Shown here: positions 1 to 8,389 of the stretch, in pieces
Layout: every line of letters starts with the position of its first letter
Numbering within the stretch: position 1 is the stretch's first letter
Assembly (NCBI RefSeq): GCF_001620365.2
Contig: NZ_LQMT02000007.1
Coordinates: forward strand, 206,344 to 243,347
DNA from: Amycolatopsis keratiniphila subsp. keratiniphila
GTDB taxonomy: Bacteria; Actinomycetota; Actinomycetes; Mycobacteriales; Pseudonocardiaceae
Direction of reading: 5' to 3'
Length of the DNA stretch: 37,004 nt
Translations under genes and position numbers: made by a program
The notes under the pieces: generated by a model
The model's database searches: none
Told to the model about the DNA's origin: nothing
Seen by the model: the letters and a program-made list of their open reading frames with translations, nothing else

Positions 1-16
1 CGACCCTTTCATGACA
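1..16. repeat. Partial long-palindrome element (one arm, cut by window edge)
   Basis: The first 16 bases are identical to the right arm of the complete palindrome at 15521-15545 (ending in CCCTTTCATGACA). The other arm would lie outside the window. It sits 21 bases beyond the stop codon of the minus-strand gene ending at 38, the same 3'-end placement as the complete copies. Confidence 0.75.
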
Positions 17-37
17 CTCGGCGCTGTCTCGCCCGGC

Positions 38-697
38 TCAGTCCAGGGTCGCCACGAAGCGGCTGACCGCCTCCATCGTGAACCGCTGGATGTACTTCCC
101 GGCGGGAGCCGCCGAGGCCAGCCGGTAGAGCGGACGCTCCGCCGCCGCGTCGCCGCGCGCTTCCGATTTCAGCTGCGCCACCAGCAGTTCCGAGAACACC
201 AGACCGTTCGCGTCGGTGTTGTTCAGCAGTGCGTTCGCGAGCTTGCGCAGCTGCAGGATGCCCAGCTCCCGGCCGCCCGCGCCCGAGTACACGGCCAGGT
301 CGACCTTCGCGACCTTGCGGCGCTTGCCCGCGTTGACCAGCAGGCTGACCGTCCGGGTCCCGCGCACATCGCTGATCACCAGATCGATGCGTTCGGCCGC
401 GGTCAGCTCGATCCGCCGCACGCCCCAGGTCCGCACGATGAGTGTGTCGCCTTCGAGCCACACCCGGCGGCGCAGGTTGTAGAACATGACGTACAGCAGC
501 GGCAGCGCGATCACGCCGGCGACCACGAGCCCGGCGATCTCACCGCCGATCAGCCCGGCGATCCCGCCGAACGCGGCCGCGAAGATCACGACGCCCGCGA
601 CGCTGGAACAGCCGCGCTTGCGACGGAGTTTGGGGTCGTCGTGGAACAGCGGGAGTCGTTCTGGGGTCTCCGGGGTCCCGGTGGGCTCGGTCATCAC
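38..697 (-). CDS. Two-helix membrane protein with PH-like soluble domain, unknown function
   Basis: 219 residues from GTG at 697; an ATG at 694 would give 218. The start overlaps the stop of the upstream hydrolase (GTGATGA), so the two are probably translationally coupled. After a polar, basic N-terminus, residues about 32-75 form two closely spaced hydrophobic helices rich in Gly, Ala and Val. The rest is soluble and begins with a pattern like bacterial PH domains behind membrane anchors (VWLEGDTLIVRTWGVRRIEL). It then has alternating beta-like segments and an alpha-helical tail. No catalytic motif is visible. It is likely an inner-membrane protein with a cytoplasmic domain; the PH resemblance is an impression from pattern, not a search result. 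A long-palindrome arm lies just past its stop. Confidence 0.75.
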   Translation of the reverse strand: MMTEPTGTPETPERLPLFHDDPKLRRKRGCSSVAGVVIFAAAFGGIAGLIGGEIAGLVVAGVIALPLLYVMFYNLRRRVWLEGDTLIVRTWGVRRIELTAAERIDLVISDVRGTRTVSLLVNAGKRRKVAKVDLAVYSGAGGRELGILQLRKLANALLNNTDANGLVFSELLVAQLKSEARGDAAAERPLYRLASAAPAGKYIQRFTMEAVSRFVATLD

Positions 698-1302
698 GCG
701 CCCGTCCCGGCCAGGAACGGGTTCGCCGCCCGCTCTCGACCGATCGTGGTGGCCGGACCGTGGCCAGGGAGGACGACGGTGTCGTCGGACAGCGTCATCA
801 CCTTGGTGCCGAGGGAACGCACGAGCTCACCGCCGTCACCGGAGGACCGGCCGATCGAACCGGCGAACAGGCTGTCCCCGGTGAGCACGATCCTGCCGCC
901 CTCGGCGGAGGTCAGCCCGAAGACCACCGAACCGGCGGTGTGACCCGGTGTGCCGGACACCGTGATCTCCAGCCCGGCCAGCCTCAGCGGGCCATCGACG
1001 AGTGGCACGATCCCGTCCTTCCGTTGACCGGCGTCCTGGCCGAGGAGTGGCCGGTCCGCCTCGTGCAGATAGAGAGGTATCCCGTGGCGCGCGCCGACCT
1101 CGCCCGCCGAAGCGACGTGATCGGGGTGGCCGTGGGTGGCGAGCATCGCGACAGGCGTCAAACCGTGCTCGGCGAGCGCGGCCTCGATCGGCTCGGCTGC
1201 TTCCTCGCCGGGGTCGACGATCACGCACTCACCGCCGCCGTCCGGGGCGAGCAGGTAGCAGTTGGCTTCGAGGGGGCCCGCCGGAAAACCGACAACCAGC
1301 AC
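694..1302 (-). CDS. MBL-fold metallo-hydrolase, glyoxalase II-like
   Basis: 202 residues from GTG at 1302, with a strong Shine-Dalgarno (GAGGAGG, 6-base spacing). The metallo-beta-lactamase zinc ligands are all present: THGHPDH at 56-62, His121 in PGHTAGS, Asp143 in TGDSLFAGSIGR and His181 in LPGHGP. This is the layout of glyoxalase II and related thioesterases, which hydrolyse S-lactoylglutathione-like or other thioester substrates using two metal ions. The length fits the short class lacking the long C-terminal helical domain of true glyoxalase II, so the substrate is open (mycothiol or another thiol in actinobacteria). In mycobacteria a homologous gene sits beside ppiB and relA, as here. 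It is divergent from ppiB and overlaps the downstream membrane-protein gene. Confidence 0.9.
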   Translation of the reverse strand: MLVVGFPAGPLEANCYLLAPDGGGECVIVDPGEEAAEPIEAALAEHGLTPVAMLATHGHPDHVASAGEVGARHGIPLYLHEADRPLLGQDAGQRKDGIVPLVDGPLRLAGLEITVSGTPGHTAGSVVFGLTSAEGGRIVLTGDSLFAGSIGRSSGDGGELVRSLGTKVMTLSDDTVVLPGHGPATTIGRERAANPFLAGTGA

Positions 1303-1372
1303 GAAACGCCTCCTCAGATCTTCCGCCGAACAGGTGACAGGATGGCCCTGATCACGATCAAGTAAGCCTAGC

Positions 1373-1390
1373 GGCCCCTGTACGGGGGCC
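1373..1390. promoter_or_regulatory. GC-rich dyad between divergent MBL and ppiB genes
   Basis: GGCCCC and GGGGCC flank a GTAC centre, giving an imperfect 18-base dyad midway between the two divergent genes. A -10-like TAGGCT faces left (1370-1365) and a -10-like TAGACT faces right (1407-1412). Neither has a good -35 box. It could be a shared operator; this is inference from symmetry and position only. Confidence 0.3.
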
Positions 1391-1458
1391 TCACAGGCTG
1401 TGCCAATAGACTCCCGCTACCTCAGACGTGTGACATCGAGTGGAAACCGGGAGGGCGG

Positions 1459-2316
1459 GTGCCGACCAACCAGCAGCGCCGCGAAGCCGCGAAGCGCAAG
1501 CTCGAGCGACAGATCGTGCGACGGGCCGAGAAGGCCAAGCGGCGCAAGATCGTCGGCTCGGTGGCGGTCGTCGGCGTCGTCGCCGTCGTGGCGGGCGCGG
1601 TGTGGTGGATCGTCAGCAGTAACAGTGGTGACGATGCCGCCTCCGACGCTTCCCCGAGCTCGGCTCCTCCGACCCCCGAGGTCACCATCCCCACGGAGCG
1701 CACTCCGATGCCGAAGCGGCCGACACCGCTGGCGAACCCGGTGACTTGCGACTACAAGGACGACGCCACCAAGCCGGCTTCGAAGAAGGTGAACAAGCCG
1801 GAAGGCAAGGACGTCTCTTCGAACGGCACGGTGAACGTCGTGCTGAAGAGCACCGCGGGCGACATCCCGCTGACGCTGGACCGGGCGCTCGCCCCGTGCG
1901 CCGTGCAGAGCTTCATCAGCCTTTCCCAGCAGGGCTACTTCAACGACACCAAGTGCCACCGGCTCGGCACCAGCGGCCTGCAGATGCTGCAGTGCGGTGA
2001 CCCCGAGGCCACCGGCATGGGCGGCCCGGGCTACACGATGCCGGACGAGGCGTTCAAGGAGATCAAGTACGGCCGCGGGATCCTCGCGATGGCGAAGACG
2101 CAGCAGCCGAACTCCGGCGGAAGCCAGTTCTTCATGGTCTACGGCGAGGCCGAACTGCCCGCGGAATACTCGGTCTTCGGCAGCATCTCCGACGAGGGCC
2201 TGAAGGTGCTCGACAAGGTCGCCAAGGCGGGCGCGAACGCGCAGGCCGGCAACGGCGACGGCACCGGCCCGCCCAACACCGAGGTCAAGTTCACCGGCGT
2301 CACGGTCAACGCCTGA
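1459..2316 (+). CDS. ppiB: Membrane-anchored cyclophilin-type peptidyl-prolyl isomerase
   Basis: 285 residues from GTG at 1459, preceded by GGGAGG. A very basic N-terminus (1-31) leads into one transmembrane helix (about 32-53), then a low-complexity Ser/Pro/Thr linker, so the C-terminal domain should lie outside the membrane. The cyclophilin domain runs from about 123 to 283. It has the catalytic arginine (Arg168 in CHRL), QCGDPEATGMGGPGY, and the conserved GSQFFMVY strand. It should catalyse cis-trans isomerisation of prolyl bonds in exported proteins. Cys97, Cys147, Cys166 and Cys179 might form disulfides. The position beside the glyoxalase-like gene matches Mycobacterium tuberculosis ppiB (Rv2582). 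The class IV aminotransferase follows after one base, suggesting one transcript. Confidence 0.92.
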   Translation: MPTNQQRREAAKRKLERQIVRRAEKAKRRKIVGSVAVVGVVAVVAGAVWWIVSSNSGDDAASDASPSSAPPTPEVTIPTERTPMPKRPTPLANPVTCDYKDDATKPASKKVNKPEGKDVSSNGTVNVVLKSTAGDIPLTLDRALAPCAVQSFISLSQQGYFNDTKCHRLGTSGLQMLQCGDPEATGMGGPGYTMPDEAFKEIKYGRGILAMAKTQQPNSGGSQFFMVYGEAELPAEYSVFGSISDEGLKVLDKVAKAGANAQAGNGDGTGPPNTEVKFTGVTVNA

Positions 2317-2317
2317 C

Positions 2318-3106
2318 GTGAAGCTGGAGATCAACGGCGCGCCCGCCCGGTCGGCAGACCTGGCGGGCGCGTTCGGCTATGGCCACTTCACCGCGATGCA
2401 GGTCCGCGACGGCAAGGTCCGCGGCCTGGACGTCCACCTTCGCCGCCTCGTGACGAGCACGCGGCGGATGTTCGGCAGCGACCTCGACACCGACGCGGTG
2501 CGCGCGTACGTGCGGCAGGCGATCCGAGGCGAGGACGCGCTGTCGGTGCGAGTGCTGATCTTCTCCCGCGCGATGGACTGGTCCGATCCCGGCGCGCCCG
2601 CGGCACCGGATGTCCTCGTCCGGACCGGGCCGCCCCGCGAGCACGAGATGAAGCCGCTCCGCCTGCGGTCCGTGCGCTACGAACGGGTGCTTCCGGAGGT
2701 CAAGCACGTCGGAACGTTCGGGCTGCTCCACCACATGCGCGAGGCGAAGCTGGCGGGATACGACGACGCGTTGTTCGTCGACTACGACGGCCGGGTCAGC
2801 GAGGCGTCGATCTGGAACGTCGGATTCCTCGACGGCGGCACGGTGGTCTGGCCGCAGGCCCCGGTGCTCGACGGCATCACCCAGCAGCTCGTGCGACGCG
2901 GGCTGGAGCGGAACGGGATCCCGCAGGAGATCCGTGACGTCCGCCCCGCCGACCTGCCGGGGTTCGACGCCATGTTCCTGACCAATTCGGAGTCGGTCGG
3001 CTGGCCGGTGGCGTCGGTGGACGACGTCGAGCTGTCGCACGCTCCGGAAACGAGCCGGATCCTCGCCGAAGCGTACGACAGCAATCCCTGGGACGAGATC
3101 TATTGA
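2318..3106 (+). CDS. Class IV PLP-dependent aminotransferase (BCAT / ADC lyase family)
   Basis: 262 residues from GTG at 2318, one base after the ppiB stop, so translation is probably coupled. The fold-type IV PLP enzyme pattern is present: the likely Schiff-base lysine is Lys129 in PEVKHVGTFG, and the characteristic glutamate is Glu162 in GRVSEASIWNVGF, which contacts the PLP pyridine nitrogen. The C-terminal LTNSESVGWPV region matches the phosphate-binding segment. The family includes branched-chain and D-amino acid aminotransferases and aminodeoxychorismate lyase (PabC). The short length and the lack of a neighbouring pabAB make the substrate uncertain. No regulatory site is seen upstream because the gene is embedded behind ppiB. 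Confidence 0.85.
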   Translation: MKLEINGAPARSADLAGAFGYGHFTAMQVRDGKVRGLDVHLRRLVTSTRRMFGSDLDTDAVRAYVRQAIRGEDALSVRVLIFSRAMDWSDPGAPAAPDVLVRTGPPREHEMKPLRLRSVRYERVLPEVKHVGTFGLLHHMREAKLAGYDDALFVDYDGRVSEASIWNVGFLDGGTVVWPQAPVLDGITQQLVRRGLERNGIPQEIRDVRPADLPGFDAMFLTNSESVGWPVASVDDVELSHAPETSRILAEAYDSNPWDEIY

Positions 3107-3218
3107 AGGGAAGGGCGAGAGTGGCGCACCACTAGACGTTCTTCGCCAGCTTCAGACGGGTAAGAAAGCCCAGGCGACGTGAGTCCGGACTGGCGATGCA
3201 GACAGGCCTGATCCCGAG

Positions 3219-3389
3219 TGTCCACAAGGGGCATATCGCGCCGATCGGACATCCAATGGATACCTTTATGTCCGTTTCCGGGCAGGGTCGTGAGTGATAA
3301 TGAGGGTTAGAACCACCCAAATCACTCACGACCCCTGCGCAAAGTGACCAAATCGGGCATTTTGCCTTTACAGGTATCCCTTGTGGACA
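3219..3389. mobile_element. Candidate 171-bp MITE-like element with 12-bp terminal inverted repeats
   Basis: TGTCCACAAGGG at 3219-3230 is exactly inverted as CCCTTGTGGACA at 3378-3389. A second inverted pair, GGATACC (3258-3264) and GGTATCC (3373-3379), lies inside. The interior holds a palindrome (3285-3334) and is AT-richer than the neighbouring genes. No target-site duplication is evident at the edges and no transposase is present, so the mobile-element call is tentative. Confidence 0.35.
3285..3334. repeat. GTGAGTG-family palindrome (copy 1)
   Basis: A 14-base perfect inverted repeat (GGGTCGTGAGTGAT at 3285-3298 and its complement at 3321-3334) surrounds a 22-base centre. The centre contains the smaller hairpin GGTT-AG-AACC. 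The same outer GTGAGTG and central GGTTAGAACC occur at 22601-22629 and 22807-22850. All copies lie in convergent gaps, so a bidirectional terminator role is plausible. Confidence 0.6.
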
Positions 3390-3464
3390 GTCAAGAGCGC
3401 GCCAGGTCTCTGTGGTGAGCATGCTCTCGCCACCAACTCCATCACGCCATGTTTGACTTACCTC

Positions 3465-4919
3465 TCAATAGCTCGGCGCTTGGAAGCCGCCGAGCGTCTG
3501 TTCGAGCAGTTCCGCCAGCCGCAGCGGGGTGCGGTCCTCGAACGCCGGACCGATGAGCTGCACTCCCACCGGAAGTCCCTCGTCGGACCGGCCGGTCGGC
3601 ACGGCCGTGGCGGGCAGGCCGGGCATGGTGGCCACGCCCGCCCAGACGAGCTGGTCGAAGTACGGATACCCGACACCGTCGATGTCGATCTGGCGTCCCA
3701 GCAGATCGGGGTCGTGATCGTGCGGGAACGCGGGGGTCGGCGTGATCGGGCAGACCACGGCGTCGAACTCGGCGAACAGCTGCCGCCAGCCGTGCCGGTG
3801 GCGTTCGCGATGGTCGTACACCGCCAGCCAGTCGCGATGGGTGAACACCATGGCGCGTAGCCGCGCCGCGTCGAGGCTCCGGTCGTCCGCGTTCAGCCCG
3901 GCGGCATTGGCCTGCAGTTGCTCGTACGCCTCGACGGGGAAACGCGCGACGGTGCTCGAGAACAGCAACTGCGTGTAGAGCGTCGCGGACTCGGTCAGAT
4001 CGGGGAACAACGGGCTGTAGCGTTCGACGCGGGCGCCACCGTCGGCCAGCGCGTCGGCCACCCGGTTCACACCGGCCCGCACAGCCGCCCCGGTCGGGAT
4101 GAGCGGATGGTCCTCGATCACCAAGACCCGGAAGTCGCCGAGCCGCTCATGGCGCGCGGGCGGCAGCTTCACCTCGTACGCCATCCCGTGTGTCAGCGGA
4201 TCCGGTCCGGCCATGACGTCGAGCAGGAGCATGAGGTCGCGGGCGGTGCGCGCCATCGGACCGGCGACAGCCAGGTCGAGTTCGACCGGCAAGGCAGGAG
4301 CCGGAGGCGGGACCATGCCGCGGGTCGCCGCGAGCCCGACCGTCGGCTTGTGCGCGTAGATGCCGCAGAAATGCGCGGGGGTGCGCAACGAGCCGGCGAG
4401 ATCGGAGCCGATGGACAGCGCGCCGAAGCCGGATGCCAGTGCCGCCGCCGATCCGCCGGAGGATCCGCCCGAGGTGCGATCGTGATCCCACGGGTTGTTC
4501 GTGGTGCCGTAGAACTCGTTGAAGGACTGGATGTCCTGCAAGCCTAACGGCACATTGGTCTTGCCGAGCACCACCGCCCCGGCGGCCTTGAGGCGCGACA
4601 CCTGCACCGCGTCCTCGGCGGGCACGAAGCCCTGGTGCTGCGGCATGCCCCAGGTCGTGGGCAGGCCGGCCATGTTGAAGGACTCTTTGACCGTCACCGG
4701 GATGCCGAGCAGCGGCCGGTCCTCGCCGCGCGCCCGCGCCTGGTCGGCGTCGCGCGCGGCGGCCCGCGCCCGGTCGAAGTCCGGTACACAGATCGCGTTG
4801 ATCGCCTTGTCTTCCCGCTCGATGCGGGCGATCGCCTCGTCGGTCAGTTCCGCCGAGGTCACCTCACCGGCGCGCAAAGCGGTCGTGAGTCCTTCGGCCG
4901 ATTGAAATTTCCACTCCAT
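3465..4919 (-). CDS. Amidase signature family hydrolase
   Basis: 484 residues from ATG at 4919. The Ser-cisSer-Lys triad of the amidase signature family is complete: Lys78 in VTVKES, Ser153 in the SGGSSGGS glycine-serine loop, and Ser177 in GSDLAGSLR. The spacings of 75 and 24 residues match those of fatty acid amide hydrolase. The enzyme should hydrolyse a carboxamide or amide bond through an acyl-serine intermediate. Family members act on aryl or alkyl amides, fatty amides, peptides amidated at the C-terminus, or Glu-tRNA(Gln) (GatA). No gatB or gatC neighbour is present, so GatA is unlikely. No signal peptide is seen; cytoplasmic. The gene has its own AT-rich upstream region with a palindrome at 4941-4950. 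Confidence 0.93.
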   Translation of the reverse strand: MEWKFQSAEGLTTALRAGEVTSAELTDEAIARIEREDKAINAICVPDFDRARAAARDADQARARGEDRPLLGIPVTVKESFNMAGLPTTWGMPQHQGFVPAEDAVQVSRLKAAGAVVLGKTNVPLGLQDIQSFNEFYGTTNNPWDHDRTSGGSSGGSAAALASGFGALSIGSDLAGSLRTPAHFCGIYAHKPTVGLAATRGMVPPPAPALPVELDLAVAGPMARTARDLMLLLDVMAGPDPLTHGMAYEVKLPPARHERLGDFRVLVIEDHPLIPTGAAVRAGVNRVADALADGGARVERYSPLFPDLTESATLYTQLLFSSTVARFPVEAYEQLQANAAGLNADDRSLDAARLRAMVFTHRDWLAVYDHRERHRHGWRQLFAEFDAVVCPITPTPAFPHDHDPDLLGRQIDIDGVGYPYFDQLVWAGVATMPGLPATAVPTGRSDEGLPVGVQLIGPAFEDRTPLRLAELLEQTLGGFQAPSY

Positions 4920-4940
4920 GAATCGACCATAAGCACGTCC

Positions 4941-4950
4941 GGCTTAAGCC
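4941..4950. promoter_or_regulatory. Palindrome in amidase upstream region
   Basis: GGCTTAAGCC is a perfect 10-base palindrome 22 bases upstream of the amidase start, in an unusually AT-rich stretch (ATAAAAAACTTT follows). On the minus strand, TTATGG and TATGGT lie at roughly promoter spacing. It may be an operator overlapping the amidase promoter; low confidence. Confidence 0.3.
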
Positions 4951-5095
4951 ATAAAAAACTTTCTCACGCAACATCGCGGCCGGCGGGAAATCGACTTGCG
5001 TAGGCACAGAAAGCGCGACGACACAAGGCTTTTCGAGGCAGATTTGATGCCGCCGCGACTGTCCACACGGAACGCCGTCCGAAGGTGCCGCGAAG

Positions 5096-5148
5096 TCCGT
5101 GAAGGCCTCCTTGAGGGACCCTGGGTCCCTCAAGGAGGCCTTCACGGA
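5096..5148. repeat. Long perfect palindrome (family member A), 26-bp arms
   Basis: The left arm at 5096-5121 begins TCCGTGAAGGCCTCCTTG. The right arm at 5123-5148 is its exact reverse complement, with a single T between. It lies 22 bases after the stop of the crotonase gene (minus strand) and about 180 bases before the amidase start, so it is well placed as a transcription terminator. No T-run follows. Each arm contains an inner dyad (AAGG-CCT-CCTT). Confidence 0.85.
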
Positions 5149-5170
5149 ACGCCGCGATGAAACGCGAACC

Positions 5171-5950
5171 TCAGCGATAAGTGAACTTCGGCGGTCGCCG
5201 CGCCAAGAACGCCGCCACCCCTTCGGCATAGTCCTCACCGTGCAGGGCACCGAGCCGGATTTCGTCCACTTCGGCATCGGATTCCTGCTGCCCCGCAACG
5301 ATCTTCTCGATGATCCGGTTCATCCCGCGCACCGACGCCTGCGAACGCGAAGCCAGCGTCTCGACGAACTTCGCCGTCGAGGTCTCCAGCTCGCCAGCCG
5401 GGAAGACGTCGTTCAACAGCCCGATCTCCCGTGCCCGCCGCGCGTCGACGAGCTCGCCCGAGAGCAGGAAGTACTTCGCGTTCGCCGGGCCGACCAAGGA
5501 GACGAGCTGCCGTGTCGAGTCGAAGTGGTAGACGATCCCGAGCTTCGCCGGCGTGATACCGAAGCGCGAGCCCTCCGCCGCGAACCGGAAGTCGCACGCG
5601 ACCGAGATCTGGCATCCGCCGCCGATGCAGTTGCCCTGGATCATCGCGACGGTCGGCTTCCGCGACGCCGTCAGCGCCGCCACGGCCCCGTCGACGGCCT
5701 TGTCGTAGGTCTCGGCCGCGTCGGCGGTCGACCGCAGGTCCCGGAACTCGCTGATGTCCGCGCCCGCCGAGAAGTGCGCGCCCGCGCCGGTCAGCACGAG
5801 GACCTTGATCGCCGGGGCCGCCTCCACCCGCGCCACCACGTCCGGGATCGCCGACCACATCCCGTAGGTGATCGCGTTCATCTTCTCCGGCCTGGTGAAC
5901 GTCAGCCGTGCGACCTCGCCGTCGCGAGTGAATTCGAACCCGTCAGTCAT
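5171..5950 (-). CDS. Crotonase-superfamily protein (enoyl-CoA hydratase/isomerase-like)
   Basis: 259 residues from ATG at 5950, the usual length for a single-domain crotonase. The CoA-binding and oxyanion-hole segments are clear: AHFSAGADISEF and QGNCIGGGCQISVACDFR. The two glutamates that catalyse hydration in classical enoyl-CoA hydratases appear to be replaced. The PE of the QPE motif is PA here (ITPAKLGI), and the second position aligns with Tyr in KYFLLSG. A straightforward 2-enoyl-CoA hydratase is therefore doubtful. It may instead act on another acyl-CoA by isomerisation, decarboxylation or hydrolysis, which other crotonases do using different side chains. It lies 30 bases downstream of rel on the same strand and is followed by palindrome A, which could end the rel-side transcript. 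Confidence 0.85.
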   Translation of the reverse strand: MTDGFEFTRDGEVARLTFTRPEKMNAITYGMWSAIPDVVARVEAAPAIKVLVLTGAGAHFSAGADISEFRDLRSTADAAETYDKAVDGAVAALTASRKPTVAMIQGNCIGGGCQISVACDFRFAAEGSRFGITPAKLGIVYHFDSTRQLVSLVGPANAKYFLLSGELVDARRAREIGLLNDVFPAGELETSTAKFVETLASRSQASVRGMNRIIEKIVAGQQESDAEVDEIRLGALHGEDYAEGVAAFLARRPPKFTYR

Positions 5951-5980
5951 CCTCGGACTTTAGCCGGGACCCACCGGCGG

Positions 5981-8311
5981 TCACGAAGCCGAAGTGACCC
6001 GATACACGTCGTAAACGCCTTCGACTCCCCGGACCACCTTCAGCACGTGCCCGAGGTGCTTCGGGTCGCCCATCTCGAACGAGAACCGGCTGACCGCGAC
6101 CCGGTCGCGCGACGTCGTCACCGACGCGGACAGGATGTTGACCTTCTCGTCCGCGAGCACCTTGGTGACGTCGGAGAGCAGACGGTGCCGGTCCAGCGCC
6201 TCGACCTGGATCGCGACGAGGAACACCGAAGACGCCGACGGCGCCCATTCGACCTCGACCAGCCTCTCGGGCTGGGCCCGCAGGTCGTCGGCGTTGGTGC
6301 AGTCGGTCCGGTGGACACTGACTCCACCGCCACGCGTGACGAAACCGAGGATCTCGTCGCCCGGCACCGGCGTGCAGCAGCGGGCGAGCTTGGCCCAGAT
6401 GTCGCTGGCGCCCTTCACCACGACGCCGACGTCGTTCGAACCGCGGCGGCGGGTGACGGTGGACGGCGTCGCGCGCTCGGCGAGCTCCTCCTCCGCCTCG
6501 TCGACGCCGCCGATGAGCGCGACCAGCCGCTGCACGACATGCTTCGCGCTGGTGTGCCCCTCGCCGACGGCCGCGTACAGCGAGCTGATGTCCGGGTGCC
6601 GCAGTTCGGTGGCGACCGCGCCCATCGACTCCGCGGAGACCAGCCGCTGGATCGGGAGGCCGACCTTGCGGACCTCCTTGGTGATGGCCTCCTTGCCGCC
6701 CTCGATCGCCTCGTCACGGCGTTCCTTGGCGAACCACTGCCGGATCTTCGCGCGCGCCTTGGGCGAACCGGCGAACTGCAGCCAGTCGCGGCTCGGCCCC
6801 GCCGTCTCGGCCTTCGAGGTGAAGATCTCGATGACCTCGCCGTTCTCCAGCTTGCGCTCGAGCGCGACGAGCCTGCCGTTGACGCGGGCACCGATGCACC
6901 GATGGCCGACCTCCGTGTGCACGGCGTAGGCGAAGTCGACCGGCGTCGAATCGACCGGCAGCGTGATCACGTCGCCCTTGGGCGTGAACACGAAGATCTC
7001 GCGCGAGGCGAGCTCGTAGCGCAGCGACTCCAGGAAGTCGCCCGGGTCCGCCGCTTCCCGCTGCCAGTCGAGGAGCTGGCGCATCCACGCCATCTCGTCG
7101 ACGTCCATGGCGTTCCCGTTGTGGGTGCCTTTGGTCTCCTTGTACCGCCAGTGCGCGGCGATGCCGTACTCGGCGGTGCGGTGCATCTCGTAGGTCCGGA
7201 TCTGGACCTCGAGCGGTTTGCCGTCCGGCCCGATCACCGTGGTGTGCAGCGACTGGTACACACCGAAGCGAGGCTGCGCGATGTAGTCCTTGAACCGGCC
7301 GGGGACCGGCTGCCACAGCGCGTGGACGACACCCATCGCGGCGTAGCAATCACGGACGTCCTCGACCAGGATCCGCACGCCCACCAGGTCGTGGATGTCG
7401 TCGAGGTCGCGGCCGCGGACGATCATCTTCTGGTGGATCGAGTAGTAGTGCTTCGGGCGGCCTTCGACCTTGGCGGTGATCCGCGAGCCGTCGAGATGGC
7501 TGGTCAGATCCGTGATCACCGACCGCAGGTACGTGTCGCGCGAAGGCGCGCGATCGGCGACCAGGCGGACGATCTCGTCGTACTTCTTCGGCTGCAGGAT
7601 GGCGAAGGCCAGATCCTCCAGCTCCCATTTGACCGTCGCCATACCGAGCCGGTGCGCCAGCGGGGCGAGGACCTCCAGGGTCTCTCGCGCCTTGCGAGCC
7701 TGCTTCTCCGGCGGCAGGAAGCGCATCGTTCGCATGTTGTGCAGCCGGTCGGCCAGCTTGATGACCAGCACGCGCGGGTCGCGCGCCATCGCGATGACCA
7801 TCTTGCGGATGGTCTCGGCCTCGGCGGCCGTGCCGAGCTTGACCTTGTCCAGTTTGGTGACGCCGTCGACGAGCTCGCCGACCTTCTCGCCGAAGTCGGC
7901 CTTCAGGCTCTCCAGCGAGTAGCCGGTGTCTTCGACGGTGTCGTGCAACAGCGCCGCGACCAGCGTCGTGGTGTCCATGCCGAGTTCGGCGAGGATGGTC
8001 GCGACGGCGAGCGGATGCGTGATGTACGGGTCGCCGGACTTGCGCCGCTGCTCGCGGTGCAGCTCTTCGGCGACGTCGTACGCGCGCTGGAGCTGCGCGA
8101 GGTCCGCGTTGGGATGCAGCTCGCGGTGGATGACTGCGAGCGGCTCGAGAACCTGCTTGACCGGCGCGGCCCGTTGCGCGGTGATCCGGCGGGCGAGACG
8201 GGCGCGCACGCGGCGTGTCGCGGACGGTGTCGGCGCCGCCCCCTGTCGCGCCGCACCGTTCTGCTCGGTGCCGTCCTTCGAGGACACCGCGGCATCGAGC
8301 TCTTGGCTCAC
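5981..8311 (-). CDS. rel: Bifunctional (p)ppGpp synthetase/hydrolase Rel
   Basis: 776 residues using GTG at 8311, chosen because AGGAGG lies 5 bases upstream; the GTG at 8317 overlaps that site. Domains in order: HD hydrolase (about 95-200, with ITHPLAVA and [10 protein letters not shown]), ppGpp synthetase (about 240-400, with [26 protein letters not shown] and EVQIRT), TGS (about 435-495), a helical/zinc-finger region with [10 protein letters not shown] and VHRTDC, and a C-terminal ACT domain. The intact HDxxED and synthetase motifs indicate a bifunctional enzyme that makes ppGpp from GDP/GTP plus ATP on starved ribosomes and degrades it otherwise. It follows apt on the same strand, as in mycobacteria and streptomycetes. 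Unlike in mycobacteria, ppiB is not immediately adjacent: an amidase, a crotonase and an aminotransferase gene intervene. Confidence 0.97.
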   Translation of the reverse strand: MSQELDAAVSSKDGTEQNGAARQGAAPTPSATRRVRARLARRITAQRAAPVKQVLEPLAVIHRELHPNADLAQLQRAYDVAEELHREQRRKSGDPYITHPLAVATILAELGMDTTTLVAALLHDTVEDTGYSLESLKADFGEKVGELVDGVTKLDKVKLGTAAEAETIRKMVIAMARDPRVLVIKLADRLHNMRTMRFLPPEKQARKARETLEVLAPLAHRLGMATVKWELEDLAFAILQPKKYDEIVRLVADRAPSRDTYLRSVITDLTSHLDGSRITAKVEGRPKHYYSIHQKMIVRGRDLDDIHDLVGVRILVEDVRDCYAAMGVVHALWQPVPGRFKDYIAQPRFGVYQSLHTTVIGPDGKPLEVQIRTYEMHRTAEYGIAAHWRYKETKGTHNGNAMDVDEMAWMRQLLDWQREAADPGDFLESLRYELASREIFVFTPKGDVITLPVDSTPVDFAYAVHTEVGHRCIGARVNGRLVALERKLENGEVIEIFTSKAETAGPSRDWLQFAGSPKARAKIRQWFAKERRDEAIEGGKEAITKEVRKVGLPIQRLVSAESMGAVATELRHPDISSLYAAVGEGHTSAKHVVQRLVALIGGVDEAEEELAERATPSTVTRRRGSNDVGVVVKGASDIWAKLARCCTPVPGDEILGFVTRGGGVSVHRTDCTNADDLRAQPERLVEVEWAPSASSVFLVAIQVEALDRHRLLSDVTKVLADEKVNILSASVTTSRDRVAVSRFSFEMGDPKHLGHVLKVVRGVEGVYDVYRVTSAS

Positions 8312-8389
8312 CCGCACCTCCTGCGCTTCGTGCGGCCTTCGGACATCAAGGGTAACCGCTCCCCCTCGCGGCTCACTTGGTGCGCCCGG

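Larger units (their letters stand above)
3107..3464. other. 358-base intergenic region with repeat elements, lower GC than surroundings
   Basis: This convergent gap between the aminotransferase and the amidase holds no supportable gene. A 96-codon minus-strand frame crosses it but has no ribosome binding site and runs through the repeats. The stretch is visibly richer in A and T than its neighbours. It contains a GTGAGTG-type palindrome (3285-3334) flanked by distant inverted repeats (3219-3230 and 3378-3389), which may mark the remnant of a small non-autonomous mobile element. Confidence 0.6.

Noticed and set aside
3132..3422. A 96-codon cysteine-containing frame on the minus strand
   Set aside because: It has no ribosome binding site and runs through the GTGAGTG palindrome and the inverted repeats, so it is best explained as repeat sequence.
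3465..4919. GatA subunit of Glu-tRNA amidotransferase
   Set aside because: The triad is shared by all amidase-signature enzymes, and gatB and gatC are absent from the neighbourhood.
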